Positions 22,920 through 32,964 are shown, numbered from the stretch's first letter. The stretch: DNA of 64,000 nucleotides from Bog-473 sp963791995 (GCA_963791995.1 CAWBUQ010000001.1:124001-188000), one strand, 5' to 3'. The notes: generated from the letters alone by a model not told the origin. Made by a program: numbers and translations.

Positions 22920-23979
22920 TCACCCGATCCTGACGCCGTACGAGATCACTACCTTCGGGCCTGAGAGTGACGTTGACCGATTTGCCAGCGCGACGCAGCG
23001 GAACCGGGTCGAGCACGAAATGTCGAGAATCACCCGGAGCGTCGACCCTCGATCTGTGGGCAAGCGCTCCCTCGTCCAGTGGCGCCCACCGTCAATGCTG
23101 ACGTAGATGCCCCCTTGTTGACCATTCCAAGGGAATGCCGACGCCCAACAGTCGAGGCGCGTAGAGCACGACAACGCCTGGAGGTTTGCCGACGGGGAGG
23201 CACCGGGGGACGCTGACCATTCCTTCCCGCCGTCTGTCGTCTCCAGTGCGGAAGTAAGGGGTCGTCGACCGATGCCGCTCAAGATGGCCGCACAGTGTGA
23301 CTGGTCGGCGCACGACAGATTCGAGATGACGTGGTCAGCGCCAGAACTCTTCGGAAGGGTCCCTGAGCGCCACGTCACACCGCCATCTGAGCTGTAGAGC
23401 GCGGCGGCGGGAATCGGTCGGGAAGGTCGGTGATGCTGTAGGCACTCGGCCGTTGTCCTCCAGCGATGCCGTCGTCCGAGGCCGTGCATTCGAGGGCATA
23501 GCCACGGAAGGTTCCCGGCATGGGCGACGATGTCCACGTGCGTCCGCCGTCACTGGTGACGTCCAAGACATACCTGACTCCAAGGCCGTCGTGTCCCGGA
23601 ATGGATCGCAGCGAATCGCACTTGAGGGCATCCGCACACGACAGTAGGGGTACGATCCAGCCGGGTGGGTCCGGCAAGGGCAAGGACTTCCGGCTCTCGC
23701 CCCCGTTCGTGGTACTGAACATCACGCCGGATGCTTCGCCTTTGCCTTGGGTCCTTCCGGAAAGCATGCAGGTGCCGGCCCCAAGGCAGGTGATGGAGCC
23801 GATAGTGACTCCGCCCGGGGGTAATGGGGACTCCTGCCACGTTGCCCCACCGACATGGGACACCTCGACAACGGCGTGCGGTCCCTATCGCCGATTTCGC
23901 CGCCGTGACCCGACACGGCAGGCATGAAGGTGTTGATTGCGACGAGCAAGGTGGACCTGTCCACGTCACTCCCCGTCAT
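22920..23979 (-). CDS. BNR/YCF48-like beta-propeller repeat protein (two frameshifts)
   Basis: Assembled over three frames, this is a protein of about 350 residues with repeated sialidase-type blades: GGATWQESPLPPGG, TTNGGESRK, TSDGGRTWTSSPMPG, YSSDGGVTWRSGTLP, TTDGGKEWSAS and SIDGGRHWTRERLP. Between them are Cys-rich connectors (SCADALKCDS, SCADQSHCAA, SCSTRLDCWA) that may form disulfides, suggesting an exported protein. Missing bases near 23872 (DRT/AVVEVSHVGG) and 23420 (DRFP/AAALYSS) break the frame. The ATG at 23979 overlaps the stop of the nucleoside hydrolase gene (ATGA). Blade proteins of this type bind glycans or partners; no catalytic residues can be assigned. Confidence 0.7.
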
Positions 23980-25014
23980 GGACTGTCGATGAGCGAATTG
24001 ATCCGCGCGTTGAGCACGGTTTGATTCACGACGTGCACGTACACCTCGGGTGGATGGTCCACGCCTGACCCCCAGGTCAATCCACCCTGGCTGTTGATCA
24101 CCGCCGCACCGCCCTGGCCCAACTCCGAGAAGATCTCCGATGCGCCCTCGATCGCATAGAGCATCGTTGGCCCGTCCCAGTCGCCGTCCCCGGGTGGCCC
24201 ACAGTGGAAGAGGTCCGTGTAGACGATGCGCATCGGGTTCTTCGTGGGCACCGAGGTGCAGAGGTTCGCGCCGACCTTCGTGTTGATTCCCGTGAACCCG
24301 TCGACCCAGGCGATCGGCGTCGGCCAGCCATTGCTCCCCACAAGCAATTGGGTCGCGGCAACGTCGAGCTTTTCGTTGGTGAACGGGGGACCGCCCGTCG
24401 GGAAGAGCCCGTCTTCGATCACCAGCTGTTTCACCTTGGCGGCAACCAGGGCTCGTCCCGGCAACGAGCTGCCCTGGCCGGGCCCCGACTGCAGGAGTCC
24501 AGCCAGGTTGGTGTCGCCACCGATGGCGACGACGGTCACGCTGTGGTCCGGCTGGCCCGCCAGCAAGCGACGGTAGAGCTGAACCGCCGGGCACGCTTGT
24601 GAGCTGTTCCGGATGGCATGGGGGAGTTTCGCGGCCAAGACGTCGCTGTGCCCGTGTGGAGCGGTGTTCGCGGCGGTGTCGGCCACGACCCCGATGGGGA
24701 CGGTGCTGTGGCCATAGGCCGTGTCGATGGCATCGAGTGCGGCTGCGGCCACCGGGTTTCGAACGTCGGACATAACCCCGAGAATGTGGACCCTGCCCCG
24801 TTGCTCCATGACATTGGCCATACCGAGCGCCGTGGCGTCGTCCCACCAGAGAGAGGTCGGTGTCGATGATGATCCGCGGCGAACTGCCACTGGCTGCAGC
24901 GGATGGCGCGGGGAACGCGAAGACGAAAGAGCTTGCCACGACGATGAGCGCGAGAAGCGGTCCCATGGCAAAGCCCGCTCCTCGGGTCGACCTCGGTCGA
25001 TCGGCAAGTGACAA
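23976..25014 (-). CDS. Secreted inosine/uridine-preferring nucleoside hydrolase family protein (one frameshift)
   Basis: The N-terminus carries a signal peptide (MGPLLALIVVASSFVFAFPAPSAAA, preceded by a basic stretch if TTG 25014 is used; ATG 24966 with GAGGAG upstream is the alternative). It is followed by IIIDTDLS, then, after a frame change near 24852 in a CT run, WWDDATALGMANV. Together these form the DTDxxxDDA calcium/ribose site of nucleoside hydrolases. Later blocks are TVVAIGGDTNLAGLL, VIEDGLFPTGGPPFTNEKLDVAA and a C-terminal ...GPTMLYAIEG. The usual FNxxxDP context is modified. It may scavenge ribosides outside the cell; that is inferred. It is coupled to the BNR-repeat gene. Confidence 0.75.
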
Positions 25015-25417
25015 GGGGGCCCCCAGTGATGCTCAGTCGAGTGGCCGCAGTTTTGTGCGCGACTCGAGTATCTGGCAATGGATGTGGGTCGATCGATGGA
25101 TCCACCCTTGACCCGATGGTCGTGCTCCGAGGTGCTCACAAGGTGACCCGGGAGGCTGGAGAGGGCAGATGGGGGCCGATCCCCACGTCCGAGGTGGAAC
25201 TCCGAAAACATGCAACGTGTACCCAGGCCAGGGACGGCAAACGGCTTCTCGGGGGTCAGAAAGCGAAAGATTTCACGGATTTCGCCCGATGCGCCCAGGT
25301 CGTCCGTTAGAGGAGAGTGATGATCGAATGGCACCCGCAGCCGGCCCGAGCGAGCCGTTTGTCCGAGCCCTTCGTTTCCAGACTGGCTGAATCCGCCGTG
25401 GGCATGGAGGGATAGCG
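25015..25417. other. Intergenic region, no gene seen
   Basis: About 400 bases between the divergent nucleoside hydrolase and acetyltransferase genes. Frames are short and Arg/Pro-rich. It presumably holds both promoters; no clear operator is evident. Confidence 0.5.
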
Positions 25418-26066
25418 ATGCGGTTGGCAATCGCCTACGTCTTCGCATTCGTGCCCATGTCGATCAAGCGGATCATTGCCCGGTACGTCTACAAGTGGGA
25501 TATCCATCCGACGGCGTACATCGGACCGAGTGTGCTGACTGTCCGGCACGTGTCGCTGGGTCCAGGTGCGTCGATCGGTGGTCGCAACGTGATCACCAAC
25601 ATCGACGAACTTCGCTTGGGCGAGGGCGCCACGTATCGGCTCTGGCAACATGATCAAGGGGTGGTGGGACCATCCGAGTCAGACGTTGCCGGAGCGCAAC
25701 CCTTCGGTCTACCTGGCCGAGCATGCCCAGATTGCCTCCTACCACTACATCGACTGCGTCGACTCCCTCGAACTGGGCCGACACGCTGCGATCGCCGGAT
25801 TCCGCTCGACTGTCTTGACCCACACCATCGATCTGATGAGGGACAAGTATGTCGCCGGTTCGGTGGTGCTCGGCGAGTACGCGGTCGCCATGTCGGGGTG
25901 CCTGTTGACTGCGGGGACAGGTATCCCGGCCCGTAGCGTCGTCGCGGCGGGGTCGGTGGTCTCCACGAAGCTCACGGAGGAATTGACGTTCTACCGAGGA
26001 AATCCGGCCGAGGCCGTGCGTCCTCTGCCGGAGCGACTCAAGTTCTTCCACCGAGGCGAGACGTAG
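25418..26066 (+). CDS. Left-handed beta-helix acyltransferase, WcaF/CysE-like (one frameshift)
   Basis: About 215 residues: MRLAIAYVFAFVPMSIKRII (hydrophobic N-terminus), WDIHPTAYIGPSVLTVRHVSLGPGASIGG, then after one extra T near 25638 (ATI-GSGNMIKG), SLELGRHAAIAGFRSTVLTHTID and ARSVVAAGSVV. These are hexapeptide repeats of a trimeric O-acetyltransferase, with H in LTHTID a candidate catalytic His. The last block, FYRGNPAEAVRPLPERLKFF, matches the C-terminus of a paralog at 61210-61944. It probably transfers an acyl group to a sugar of a surface glycan. It is flanked by a strong hairpin. No glycan genes sit next to it. Confidence 0.78.
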
Positions 26067-26129
26067 GCGACTGCGCCAGCAGAGGCCGGCGCGGCGCCAG
26101 ATCGAAATGGAACCGAGCGACACATGAGC

Positions 26130-26158
26130 TTTGCACCCCCTCGATGAGGGGGTGCAAA
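26130..26158 (+). terminator. Intrinsic terminator-like hairpin
   Basis: TTTGCACCCCCT (26130-26141) pairs perfectly with AGGGGGTGCAAA (26147-26158) around CGATG. It stands 63 bases after the acetyltransferase stop, and the A/T ends would work in both directions. Confidence 0.75.
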
Positions 26159-26302
26159 TGACCCACGGGCGGCAATCGACCGCACAACGGACACAAGATT
26201 GTTGCGAGGGCCCCGTTCCGACTTGCGTGGCTTCCTTTGCGGTGTCACCAAGGGAAGCCTCGATCCGGGTCCGAACGAGGGCCTGGGAAAGGCAGGTGCA
26301 TC

Positions 26303-26668
26303 ATGGAAAACCGCCGGCGAGCGGCACGCCAGATGGCTGACTGGAACGGGTTTTGTCATGTCGAAGGCGAAAGCGCATCAGGATGGCGCGATTGCCGCGT
26401 CGTCGACATCTCGATGCTCGGTATCGGGCTCAGGATGCAACACTCCCACCCGTCGGATTTGATCGGTCGCCGTGTCTCGGTCGAACTGCCTGCGGTCGGT
26501 GACGCAGTCAACATCCGGTTCGAAGGCGAGGTCCGCAATGTTTCCCGGAGCACCTTGCGTTCGGCCCGGATCGGTGTCGAGTTCAGCCAGCTCTCCAACA
26601 CCGAGCGCGCGATCCTCACCGTCTTGAGTCACGCCAACGATGGCGACCGGGTTCTCTCTCTGTCCTAG
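26303..26668 (+). CDS. PilZ domain protein (c-di-GMP binding)
   Basis: A 121-residue single-domain protein from ATG 26303. The c-di-GMP signature is present: R5-x3-R9 in ENRRRAARQ and D35-x-S37-x-x-G40 in VVDISMLGIG. The rest (RVSVELPAVG, VRFEGEVRNVS, ARIGVEFSQLS) matches the PilZ beta barrel. It should bind c-di-GMP and signal through protein contact; no cyclase, phosphodiesterase or motility gene is nearby. A longer frame back to 26237 is open but lacks domain content. Confidence 0.88.
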   Translation: MENRRRAARQMADWNGFCHVEGESASGWRDCRVVDISMLGIGLRMQHSHPSDLIGRRVSVELPAVGDAVNIRFEGEVRNVSRSTLRSARIGVEFSQLSNTERAILTVLSHANDGDRVLSLS

Positions 26669-26700
26669 GCAGTCCCCAAGGGGGTCCGTCGCTGCGGCCT

Positions 26701-27732
26701 TCACGAACCGAAGGCCGCGATCACCATGAGTGTGCTCGGAGACGAGCTGTTCTCGCACCGTGGCACGTACGCAGTGGCCGGGGGTCCGTCGAGCGCCCCC
26801 ACCAGCGCCGTCGTGCTCCCCGCCATGGTGACGTCGATCTCGAGCGACCCCGGCGCTGAGCCGCACCAATTCGCCCAACTGAACTCGAATCGGCCAGATC
26901 CGTCCGGTTCGAGCACGATCGGGCTGGTCCGTGGACTCGTCGACGGAACCGTCGAGATGGCGAGGGACGTGCCCGTCGTCCCAAGCAGTGCAACCGCCGG
27001 GTCGCCCGACAAGACGCAGCGGCTGCCGCCGATGTTGGTGAGCTCCACCGTCCCGAGCGCGGTGCCGAAGCCGCCTCCTTGGAGACCGCCGTGCACGCTG
27101 AGTTGCGACGCGCGGCACAGGGGGGTGCCCAGCGGGACCTGCGGCGTGGCCGTCGACCCGTCCAGCGTCACCGCGATGGGGCTGACGTCGATCCACGACT
27201 GACGGTTGCGGTCGTCGCATCGCGGCCGGCCCGAGAAATTCAAGACGGCGCTCGTTGCCTCGACGCGGAGCTCTCCCTCGTCGGGCAACACCAGGCGCAG
27301 GCTGACCGCGCCGTGCGCGGACCCGCACCAGTTGAACCATTGGACGTTGAAACCGGTTCCGTGCTGCTGTTGTGGCGCCAAGGTGACCGGACGAGGGTGC
27401 CGCACCGCCGGGGGGAGCAGCCGGGTCCCGACGTCGACGACCTTGACCGGCAGCATCCGTCCGGACTGGTCACGCAACCTCATCAGCGGGTAGCCGCCGA
27501 GACCACATGTCGTGGCTCCAATGTTCTCAATGAAGATGTTGCCGCCCATCGATCCGGTCGCTCCTTGCCACGACCCCGCTGCGACGAGGGTCGAGATGCC
27601 ACAGGTGCCGGCTGCACGCAGGGCTCTGGTCGGCACCGACCCGCCGGCACTGGGGGAGGAAGAGGACAGCACGGCAGCGGCGAAGAGGAGCACGATCCCG
27701 ACGAGTGCCTTCGAGGGCCGTCGGGGAGACAT
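26701..27732 (-). CDS. Secreted protein with two DUF4232 domains
   Basis: About 343 residues from ATG 27732 (MSPRRPSKALVGIVLLFAAAV...), a basic n-region followed by a Sec signal. ATGs at 27744 and 27756 and a GTG at 27786 are alternatives. Two DUF4232-like beta-sandwich domains follow. Each has a TCGxxxLxxxG(S/G)-like start, a conserved IxNxGxxxCxLxGYP or LTNIGGSRCVLSGDP block, and WxNWCGSA (NWCGS occurs in both), suggesting intradomain disulfides. These domains occur in actinobacterial cell-surface proteins of unknown role. It stands alone between PilZ and the crotonase. Confidence 0.82.
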   Translation of the reverse strand: MSPRRPSKALVGIVLLFAAAVLSSSSPSAGGSVPTRALRAAGTCGISTLVAAGSWQGATGSMGGNIFIENIGATTCGLGGYPLMRLRDQSGRMLPVKVVDVGTRLLPPAVRHPRPVTLAPQQQHGTGFNVQWFNWCGSAHGAVSLRLVLPDEGELRVEATSAVLNFSGRPRCDDRNRQSWIDVSPIAVTLDGSTATPQVPLGTPLCRASQLSVHGGLQGGGFGTALGTVELTNIGGSRCVLSGDPAVALLGTTGTSLAISTVPSTSPRTSPIVLEPDGSGRFEFSWANWCGSAPGSLEIDVTMAGSTTALVGALDGPPATAYVPRCENSSSPSTLMVIAAFGS

Positions 27733-27827
27733 GTGTTGACGCATTCCACGTGACATCACGCACGGCGGTGCCGTCGGGTTGACCACATGTCGTCACGTGC
27801 GGATCTGGCGGGTGTCCTACGGGTGTC

Positions 27828-28610
27828 CTAGCGGCCTGACCACACAGGTGGGCGTTTCTCGAGGAACGCGGTCACACCCTCGCGGGCGTCCGCCGAGGCG
27901 GTCGCCTCCTCGAGAGCACGCTCGGTGACGTGCCAGCCGAGATCGTCGTCGGGAGAGATGACCTCGTTCACCGCCGCAAGGCAGGCCTGGACCGAGACCG
28001 GAGCGTTGGAACAGATGTCCTGCGCCAGGTCCATCGCCGCGTCGAGTGCGCCACCGTTCTCGGTGAGCACGTTGACAAATCCGGTCTCGTATCCCCGCTG
28101 GGCGTCGACTGCTCGTCCAGTGAGGATCAACTGACGTGCCACGTTGAGCGGAAGCGTCCGAGGAGCCCGGAACAAACCGGCGCAGGTGGGCACCACCCCG
28201 ATGGAGACCTCGGGCAAGCCGAACCGTGCGGACCGCGACGCAACGACCAGGTCACAAGCGAGCACGACCTCGAGTCCGCCACCGAGGGCCGCGCCCTCGA
28301 CCGCGGCGATCAGGGTCTTGCGGCGCGCCCGCCGGATCAGGCCGTACTCGCCGCCCCGGTCTGTGACGTCGTCGCCGCCGGCCGTGAGATCGCTGCCGGC
28401 CGAGAACACATCGGGAGTTCCCGTCAGGATTCCGACCCACAGTTGGTCGTCGTCGTCGAGCTCGTTCAGCGCGCCGTCGAGTGCGTCCGCCATCGCCCGA
28501 TTGATGGCATTGCGCTTGGCCGTGCGAACCATGGAGATGATGAGGACGTGCCCGTCACGCCGGGTCACCACCACCTCGCCGTCGCCCTCTGCCGTGCCGC
28601 TCACACGCAC
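27828..28610 (-). CDS. Enoyl-CoA hydratase/isomerase (crotonase) family protein
   Basis: A 260-residue crotonase. The oxyanion-hole segment is FSAGSDL (69-75), the second oxyanion block VEGAALGGGLEVVLACD (104-120), with Glu114 and Glu134 (in FGLPEV) at the two catalytic carboxylate positions of enoyl-CoA hydratase. Retention of both Glu residues suggests hydratase chemistry in fatty-acid or amino-acid beta-oxidation. GTG start at 28610. No thiolase or dehydrogenase is adjacent. Intact frame. Confidence 0.9.
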   Translation of the reverse strand: MRVSGTAEGDGEVVVTRRDGHVLIISMVRTAKRNAINRAMADALDGALNELDDDDQLWVGILTGTPDVFSAGSDLTAGGDDVTDRGGEYGLIRRARRKTLIAAVEGAALGGGLEVVLACDLVVASRSARFGLPEVSIGVVPTCAGLFRAPRTLPLNVARQLILTGRAVDAQRGYETGFVNVLTENGGALDAAMDLAQDICSNAPVSVQACLAAVNEVISPDDDLGWHVTERALEEATASADAREGVTAFLEKRPPVWSGR

Positions 28611-28752
28611 CCCCGATCGACTGAGTCTCGCGAGAGGATCACGTTACTGGCGCTGACGCAGGTGGACCTGATGGGGCAGTTGTGGGTGTGCGCTCCTGGG
28701 TCGCCGCTCTGCCGGTCCTTCGTCGGGGGGGCGACCGAGCGCCGCGATGTCG

Positions 28753-29493
28753 CTAGGCCCCGGACATGGCGACGACGGGTTTGTTCAGGTGCTGGCCACC
28801 CATGGAGCCATAGAACGGTGCGTTGTAGGAGAAGATGCCCCCGTCGGAGGCGACGAAGCGGTAGCCCGAGCCGCTGCGGTTCGACTCCATCCCGACGATG
28901 GGTGCGTTGAGGTGCATGTTCCCCGTCGACCCGTAGAACGGCGCGTCGAACGAGAAGATTCCACCGTCGGACGCGACCTCCCAGTACCCGCCGGTCTGGG
29001 CATCTGTTGCCATCCCGACGATCGGCCGGTTGAGTGGGCTGCCGCCCATCGATCCGTGGAAACTGGCGTCGCCGTAGGCGAAGATCCCCCCGTCGGAGGC
29101 GACCAGCCAATAGCCCTTGCCGTCGGGCGTCGCCGCCATCCCCACGATGGCTCGGTTGAGATGGATGTTGCCCGTGCTGCCGTAGAAGCCGGCGTCGCCG
29201 AACGAGAAGAGACCCCCGTCAGAGGCGACCTCCCAGTACCCACCGCCATCTGGCGTCGCGGCCATGCCCACGATCGGCTGGTTGAGAGGTTTGCCGCCCA
29301 TGGAGCCGAAGAAGCCGGCGTCGCCGAACGAGAAGAGACCCCCGTCAGAGGCGACCTCCCAGTACCCGCCACCGTCTTTCGTCAGTGCGTCGGCGACCAC
29401 GGGCCGGTTGAGGTGGATGTTTCCGGTCGACCCGCAGAACGGGATGTTGCCGTAGTCGAACACGCCACCGTCAGAGGCGGAGAGGAGGTAGCC
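28753..29493 (-). repeat. Six tandem 126-bp coding repeats
   Basis: The 3' end of the secreted gene consists of six repeat units of about 126 bp (42 codons). DNA similarity between units 2-4 is high, for example CCGTCAGAGGCGACCTCCCA occurs in two units, so slippage or unequal exchange could change the copy number. They are in frame and not CRISPR. Confidence 0.85.
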
Positions 29494-31038
29494 GTTCGGA
29501 GCACCTGCAGGCGCGTTGCATGGCACCTCAATGGTCGGCGGTGGGGTGCCGGCGTCGCCCGTGAGCTGCGGGTCGTGGTGGAATTGTGGCCACGCGCCGG
29601 TCTCGTAGACGCCGGAGCCGCTCCCGCTGGTGCTGTCGATTTCCCAGTGGGTCACGACGCCCACCTGGCCGCCCCCGGTTCCCTGGTAGCCCGCGCCGGT
29701 GATACCGATGTGCCCGTCGGGGTCGTCGGTCACCAGGGCCGAGTTCTGGTAGCCCACGCCGCTGTTGAGCGTCGTGACCTGGGCTCCCGAACGCCCGTCG
29801 AAGATGTCGATGCCGTTGGTGGTGGCGACGATGACGTCTTGGTACCCGTCACCGGTCAGGTCCGCCGTGACGGGGGAGCCGGCGACGGCGCCGGTGGTCG
29901 TCGCCGACCAGACGACGTTGCCGTTGGCTCCGTTCAGCACGTAGATGGATCCGCTGTTGCCGGACTGGGTGCCCTCGACGACGTCGAGCTGCCCGTTGCC
30001 CTGCACGTTGGCCAGGGCGGGAGAGTCGGCGGTGATGCCGTTGAGCGTGTCGCTCCACGCAAGCCCGCAGTTGGTGTCGATGGCGAAGATCTTGTTCGAG
30101 TCCGAGGCACCGGGGTAGCCGCTCCCGTCACCGATGGCGATGCCGACGCCCCCACCGCCGAGGAACTCGCCGACGGCGGGTGAGGAGCGGTCGATGTTCT
30201 GGGTCGTGTTGTACTCGCAGACGAGGCCCCCGGCCGGGTTCCCGGTGAAGGCATTGCCGGCGCTCGACAGGATGCGCAGGTGGCCGCCGTTGGCATAGGT
30301 CTGCCCATAGCCGGTCCCCGCAGTCGAGTCGCCGCCGCTGATGATCTCGTTGTTCCCGTCGGCGTAGAGGTCGGCCACGGCGGCCGTGGAGAAGACCGAG
30401 TCGGCTGAGAACCAGGGGAAGCCGCCGAGGACAGCGCCGTTGCCGGCCCCGAGCGCGTAGGTGTTCTGCCCGAGCGAGCCTGCCTCGACGCCATAGCCTC
30501 CGGCATAGGAGCCGACGGTCAGTGACGCCAGCACGCCGTTGTGCGGGTTGGGGTCATAGATCGGGTTGGTCTCCTCGACGAACCACTGGTCGCCTCCGCC
30601 CGGCGTGATCGCCTGGTAGCCGCCGCTGGTCGGTGCCGCCGCGTTCCCGCTCCCCACGTAGACCGAATCGAGACCGCCCGCGTTGATCGGCGCGACCGAC
30701 GGCGAGGAGTCAACGGGTGCGCCCGCGTGGTAGGGCCACCCGCCGACCGAGCGATGCCGCCGCGAGATGTGCAGGGCCCACACCGAGCCGCCGCGGTCGC
30801 CGACGACGACTGCAGGCTGTCCGTCGAGGTCGGCGACGTTGGGCGAAGACAACGCGATCGGGTTGCCGCCGTCGGGGAGGCTCTGGCTCCACGTCTGGTT
30901 AGCGACGAAGCCGGCCGCGTGGGCGATCTCGGCGGCTTGGGCGACGGGGGCCGCCGGCAGGGAGAGCGTCAGAGCCAGGGCGGCGGCCCCGACCGTCATG
31001 GATGCGGTGAGGAAGGACCTCGGCGCGCGTCGTCTCAC
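28753..31038 (-). CDS. Large secreted protein: FG-GAP/VCBS propeller plus six GYWxVASDGG repeats
   Basis: 761 residues from GTG 31038, which has GGGAG 5-6 bp upstream; a longer frame to 31356 lacks a signal. Signal peptide: RRRAPRSFLTAS, then AALALTLSLPAAPVAQAA. Residues about 40-490 resemble a beta-propeller of FG-GAP type (SSPNVADLDGQPAVVVGD, DGNNEIISGG, ADLTGDGYQDVIVATTNG, with Asp-rich calcium-binding loops). The C-terminal part has six 42-residue repeats, each beginning GY(W/L/R)x(V/L)ASDGG and containing SFGDAxFxGS(T/M)G. Such repeats are, in my experience, typical of Acidimicrobiia surface proteins. Probable role: extracellular binding or cell-wall adhesion. No sortase motif is visible. 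Confidence 0.85.
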   Translation of the reverse strand: MRRRAPRSFLTASMTVGAAALALTLSLPAAPVAQAAEIAHAAGFVANQTWSQSLPDGGNPIALSSPNVADLDGQPAVVVGDRGGSVWALHISRRHRSVGGWPYHAGAPVDSSPSVAPINAGGLDSVYVGSGNAAAPTSGGYQAITPGGGDQWFVEETNPIYDPNPHNGVLASLTVGSYAGGYGVEAGSLGQNTYALGAGNGAVLGGFPWFSADSVFSTAAVADLYADGNNEIISGGDSTAGTGYGQTYANGGHLRILSSAGNAFTGNPAGGLVCEYNTTQNIDRSSPAVGEFLGGGGVGIAIGDGSGYPGASDSNKIFAIDTNCGLAWSDTLNGITADSPALANVQGNGQLDVVEGTQSGNSGSIYVLNGANGNVVWSATTTGAVAGSPVTADLTGDGYQDVIVATTNGIDIFDGRSGAQVTTLNSGVGYQNSALVTDDPDGHIGITGAGYQGTGGGQVGVVTHWEIDSTSGSGSGVYETGAWPQFHHDPQLTGDAGTPPPTIEVPCNAPAGAPNGYLLSASDGGVFDYGNIPFCGSTGNIHLNRPVVADALTKDGGGYWEVASDGGLFSFGDAGFFGSMGGKPLNQPIVGMAATPDGGGYWEVASDGGLFSFGDAGFYGSTGNIHLNRAIVGMAATPDGKGYWLVASDGGIFAYGDASFHGSMGGSPLNRPIVGMATDAQTGGYWEVASDGGIFSFDAPFYGSTGNMHLNAPIVGMESNRSGSGYRFVASDGGIFSYNAPFYGSMGGQHLNKPVVAMSGA

Positions 31039-31397
31039 GAATCTCCCTTCAGGTGCCGGCGGCACGAGCCGTCTGCCGTTGGTGCGCCACGGACCTTCGT
31101 CCCGCCCTCGTGGCCCGACGGGCTCGAAGGCGGCGCGCACACACCATTGGTACTGAATCGGCGCGCCAAGCCCCGATCTTGAACCGCGCATGCATTCCGC
31201 CTCGAGATGAGCACCAGTATCGTGCGTGGCAGCGGCCCCGTGCGTGATGACGCCGCATCCCGCGTTCGGGGAACCCGCTGGGTCCACCGGGTTGGCGGCA
31301 CGCGTAGCCGGGTTGAACAGGTATGAAGCCCCTTCGGGGGTCCCGCCGCGTACCATGCTCGCGTGATCGGGTCGTCGACGAAGCGGCTGGCGCGCTG
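31039..31397. other. Divergent intergenic region
   Basis: About 360 bases between the secreted repeat protein and the penicillin-binding protein. Both promoters should lie here. No gene, hairpin or clear operator can be picked out. Confidence 0.5.
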
Positions 31398-32964
31398 ATG
31401 GGCCGGCGGATCCGATGGCTCGGCGTGATCTTGGTGGTGTGTCTGGGCCTCGTCGCCGCGCAACTGGTCAACATCCAATTGGTGAAGGCCAAGGCCCTGC
31501 AGAACTCGCCCTTCAATCCCCGCCTCGCATCACAGCGACTGATCAACCCGAGGGGAACCATCTATGCGGCTGACGGCACCGTGCTGGCCAAGTCCGTCAA
31601 GACGCCGTCGTCGGTCAACCCCGACGACTACGGCTACCACTATGTCCGCCAGTATCCCCAGGGACCCCTCTTCGCCGGCATCACCGGATACGACTCCGCG
31701 CTCGTATCAAAGCATGACGGGAATCGAAGCGCAGTACGACTCGTACCTCGGGCCGCACCAGCAGGCGCCCCAGACGCTGAGCCAGCTCCTCTTCCGTCAG
31801 ACCATGCCGGAGACGACCGACGACGTGACGCTGACGGTCGAGCCATCGCTGCAGAACGCCGCCTGGCGCGCCCTGACCACGCTTCCGTCCGGACCGTACA
31901 ATGACGGGGCCGTCGTGGTGCTACAGCCGTCGACCGGGAACATCCTCGCCATGGTGTCCAACCCGACCTTCGACCCCAATGCAATGGCCAGCACCTCGTT
32001 TGCGGCAGAACAACTGGCCTACTTGAGCTACACGACGAAGGACCACGAGAACTTCCAACCGCTGCAGCCGATCGCCACGGGCTACGCATTCCCTCCCGGT
32101 TCGACCATGAAGGTCGTGACCAGCACGGCGGCGTACAGCCTCAAGCCCTCGCTCGCCAATTTCGACTACCCGGTCCAGAAGTGCCAGACGTTCGCCGACG
32201 CTCCGGGCCAGCCGCTCTGCGACCAGTCCGGGCCGTGCGGCGGGACCATGACGATCATGCTGCCGCAGTCCTGCGACCCCGGCTACGCCGAGCTCGGCGT
32301 CCAGGTCGGTGTCCCCCTCATGACCAAGCAGGCCGAGCTGTTCGGCTACAACTCGGTGCCCGGGATCGACCTCCCGAACGTGTCGAAGTCGACGTTCCCG
32401 GACTTGCCCGACAACTCACAGTCCCAGCTCGGTCAGAGCTCCATCGGCCAGTTCGACGTGTCGGCGACCGCGCTCCAGAACGCCATGGTCGCGGCGGGGG
32501 TCGCCAACGGCGGCGTGTTGATGACGCCCCACCTGATGTCGTCGATCCACGACTCTCAAGGCGCGCTCGTCACCCAGTACACCCCGAAGCCTGCGGCGAC
32601 GGTCTCCTCGCCGAGCGTGGCCCAGCAGGTGACCTCGCTCATGGAGGGCGTGATCACCAACCCGTCGGGCACTGCTGCCGGGGTCGGGTTCCCTTCGTAC
32701 CTGTGCGCCGCCGTCAAGACCGGTACGGCGCAGACCAGCACGCAGACCGGCCTCACGGATACCTGGATGATCGGCTTCGCGCCGGCGAACCACCCCCAGA
32801 TCGCTGTCGCCGTCGTCGTGCCCTTCCAGTCCAACTCCCTCGACGGTGCCCACGTGGCCGGGCCGATCGTCAAGGCGGTGATGCAGGCCGCGCTGCCGCC
32901 GGGGTCGGTGAGCCAGCCCTGCACCGTCGGCCCGGTCCCGGCGCTGGCATCCACCTCGGGGTAG
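31398..32964 (+). CDS. Class B penicillin-binding protein, PbpA-like (one frameshift)
   Basis: About 520 residues. N-terminal membrane anchor (WLGVILVVCLGLVAAQLVNIQ, residues 6-26), an RGTIYAADGTVLA dimer motif, then one extra G near 31710 (GYDSAL to YQSMTGIE). The transpeptidase domain has GSTMK (SxxK nucleophile) and VKTGTAQT (KTG). The SxN position reads S-C-D in QSCDPGYAELG. The protein crosslinks peptidoglycan at elongation or division sites. RodA, PknB and FHA genes that usually surround pbpA in Actinobacteria are absent, so this is a stand-alone copy. ATG 31398 was chosen because it precedes the anchor. Confidence 0.8.

Noticed and set aside
28747..30183. 478-codon plus-strand frame and apparent repeat array at 28.7-29.5 kb (possible CRISPR)
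   Set aside because: The repeats are 126 bp apart, lack spacers and are in frame with the GYWxVASDGG repeat protein. No cas gene is nearby.
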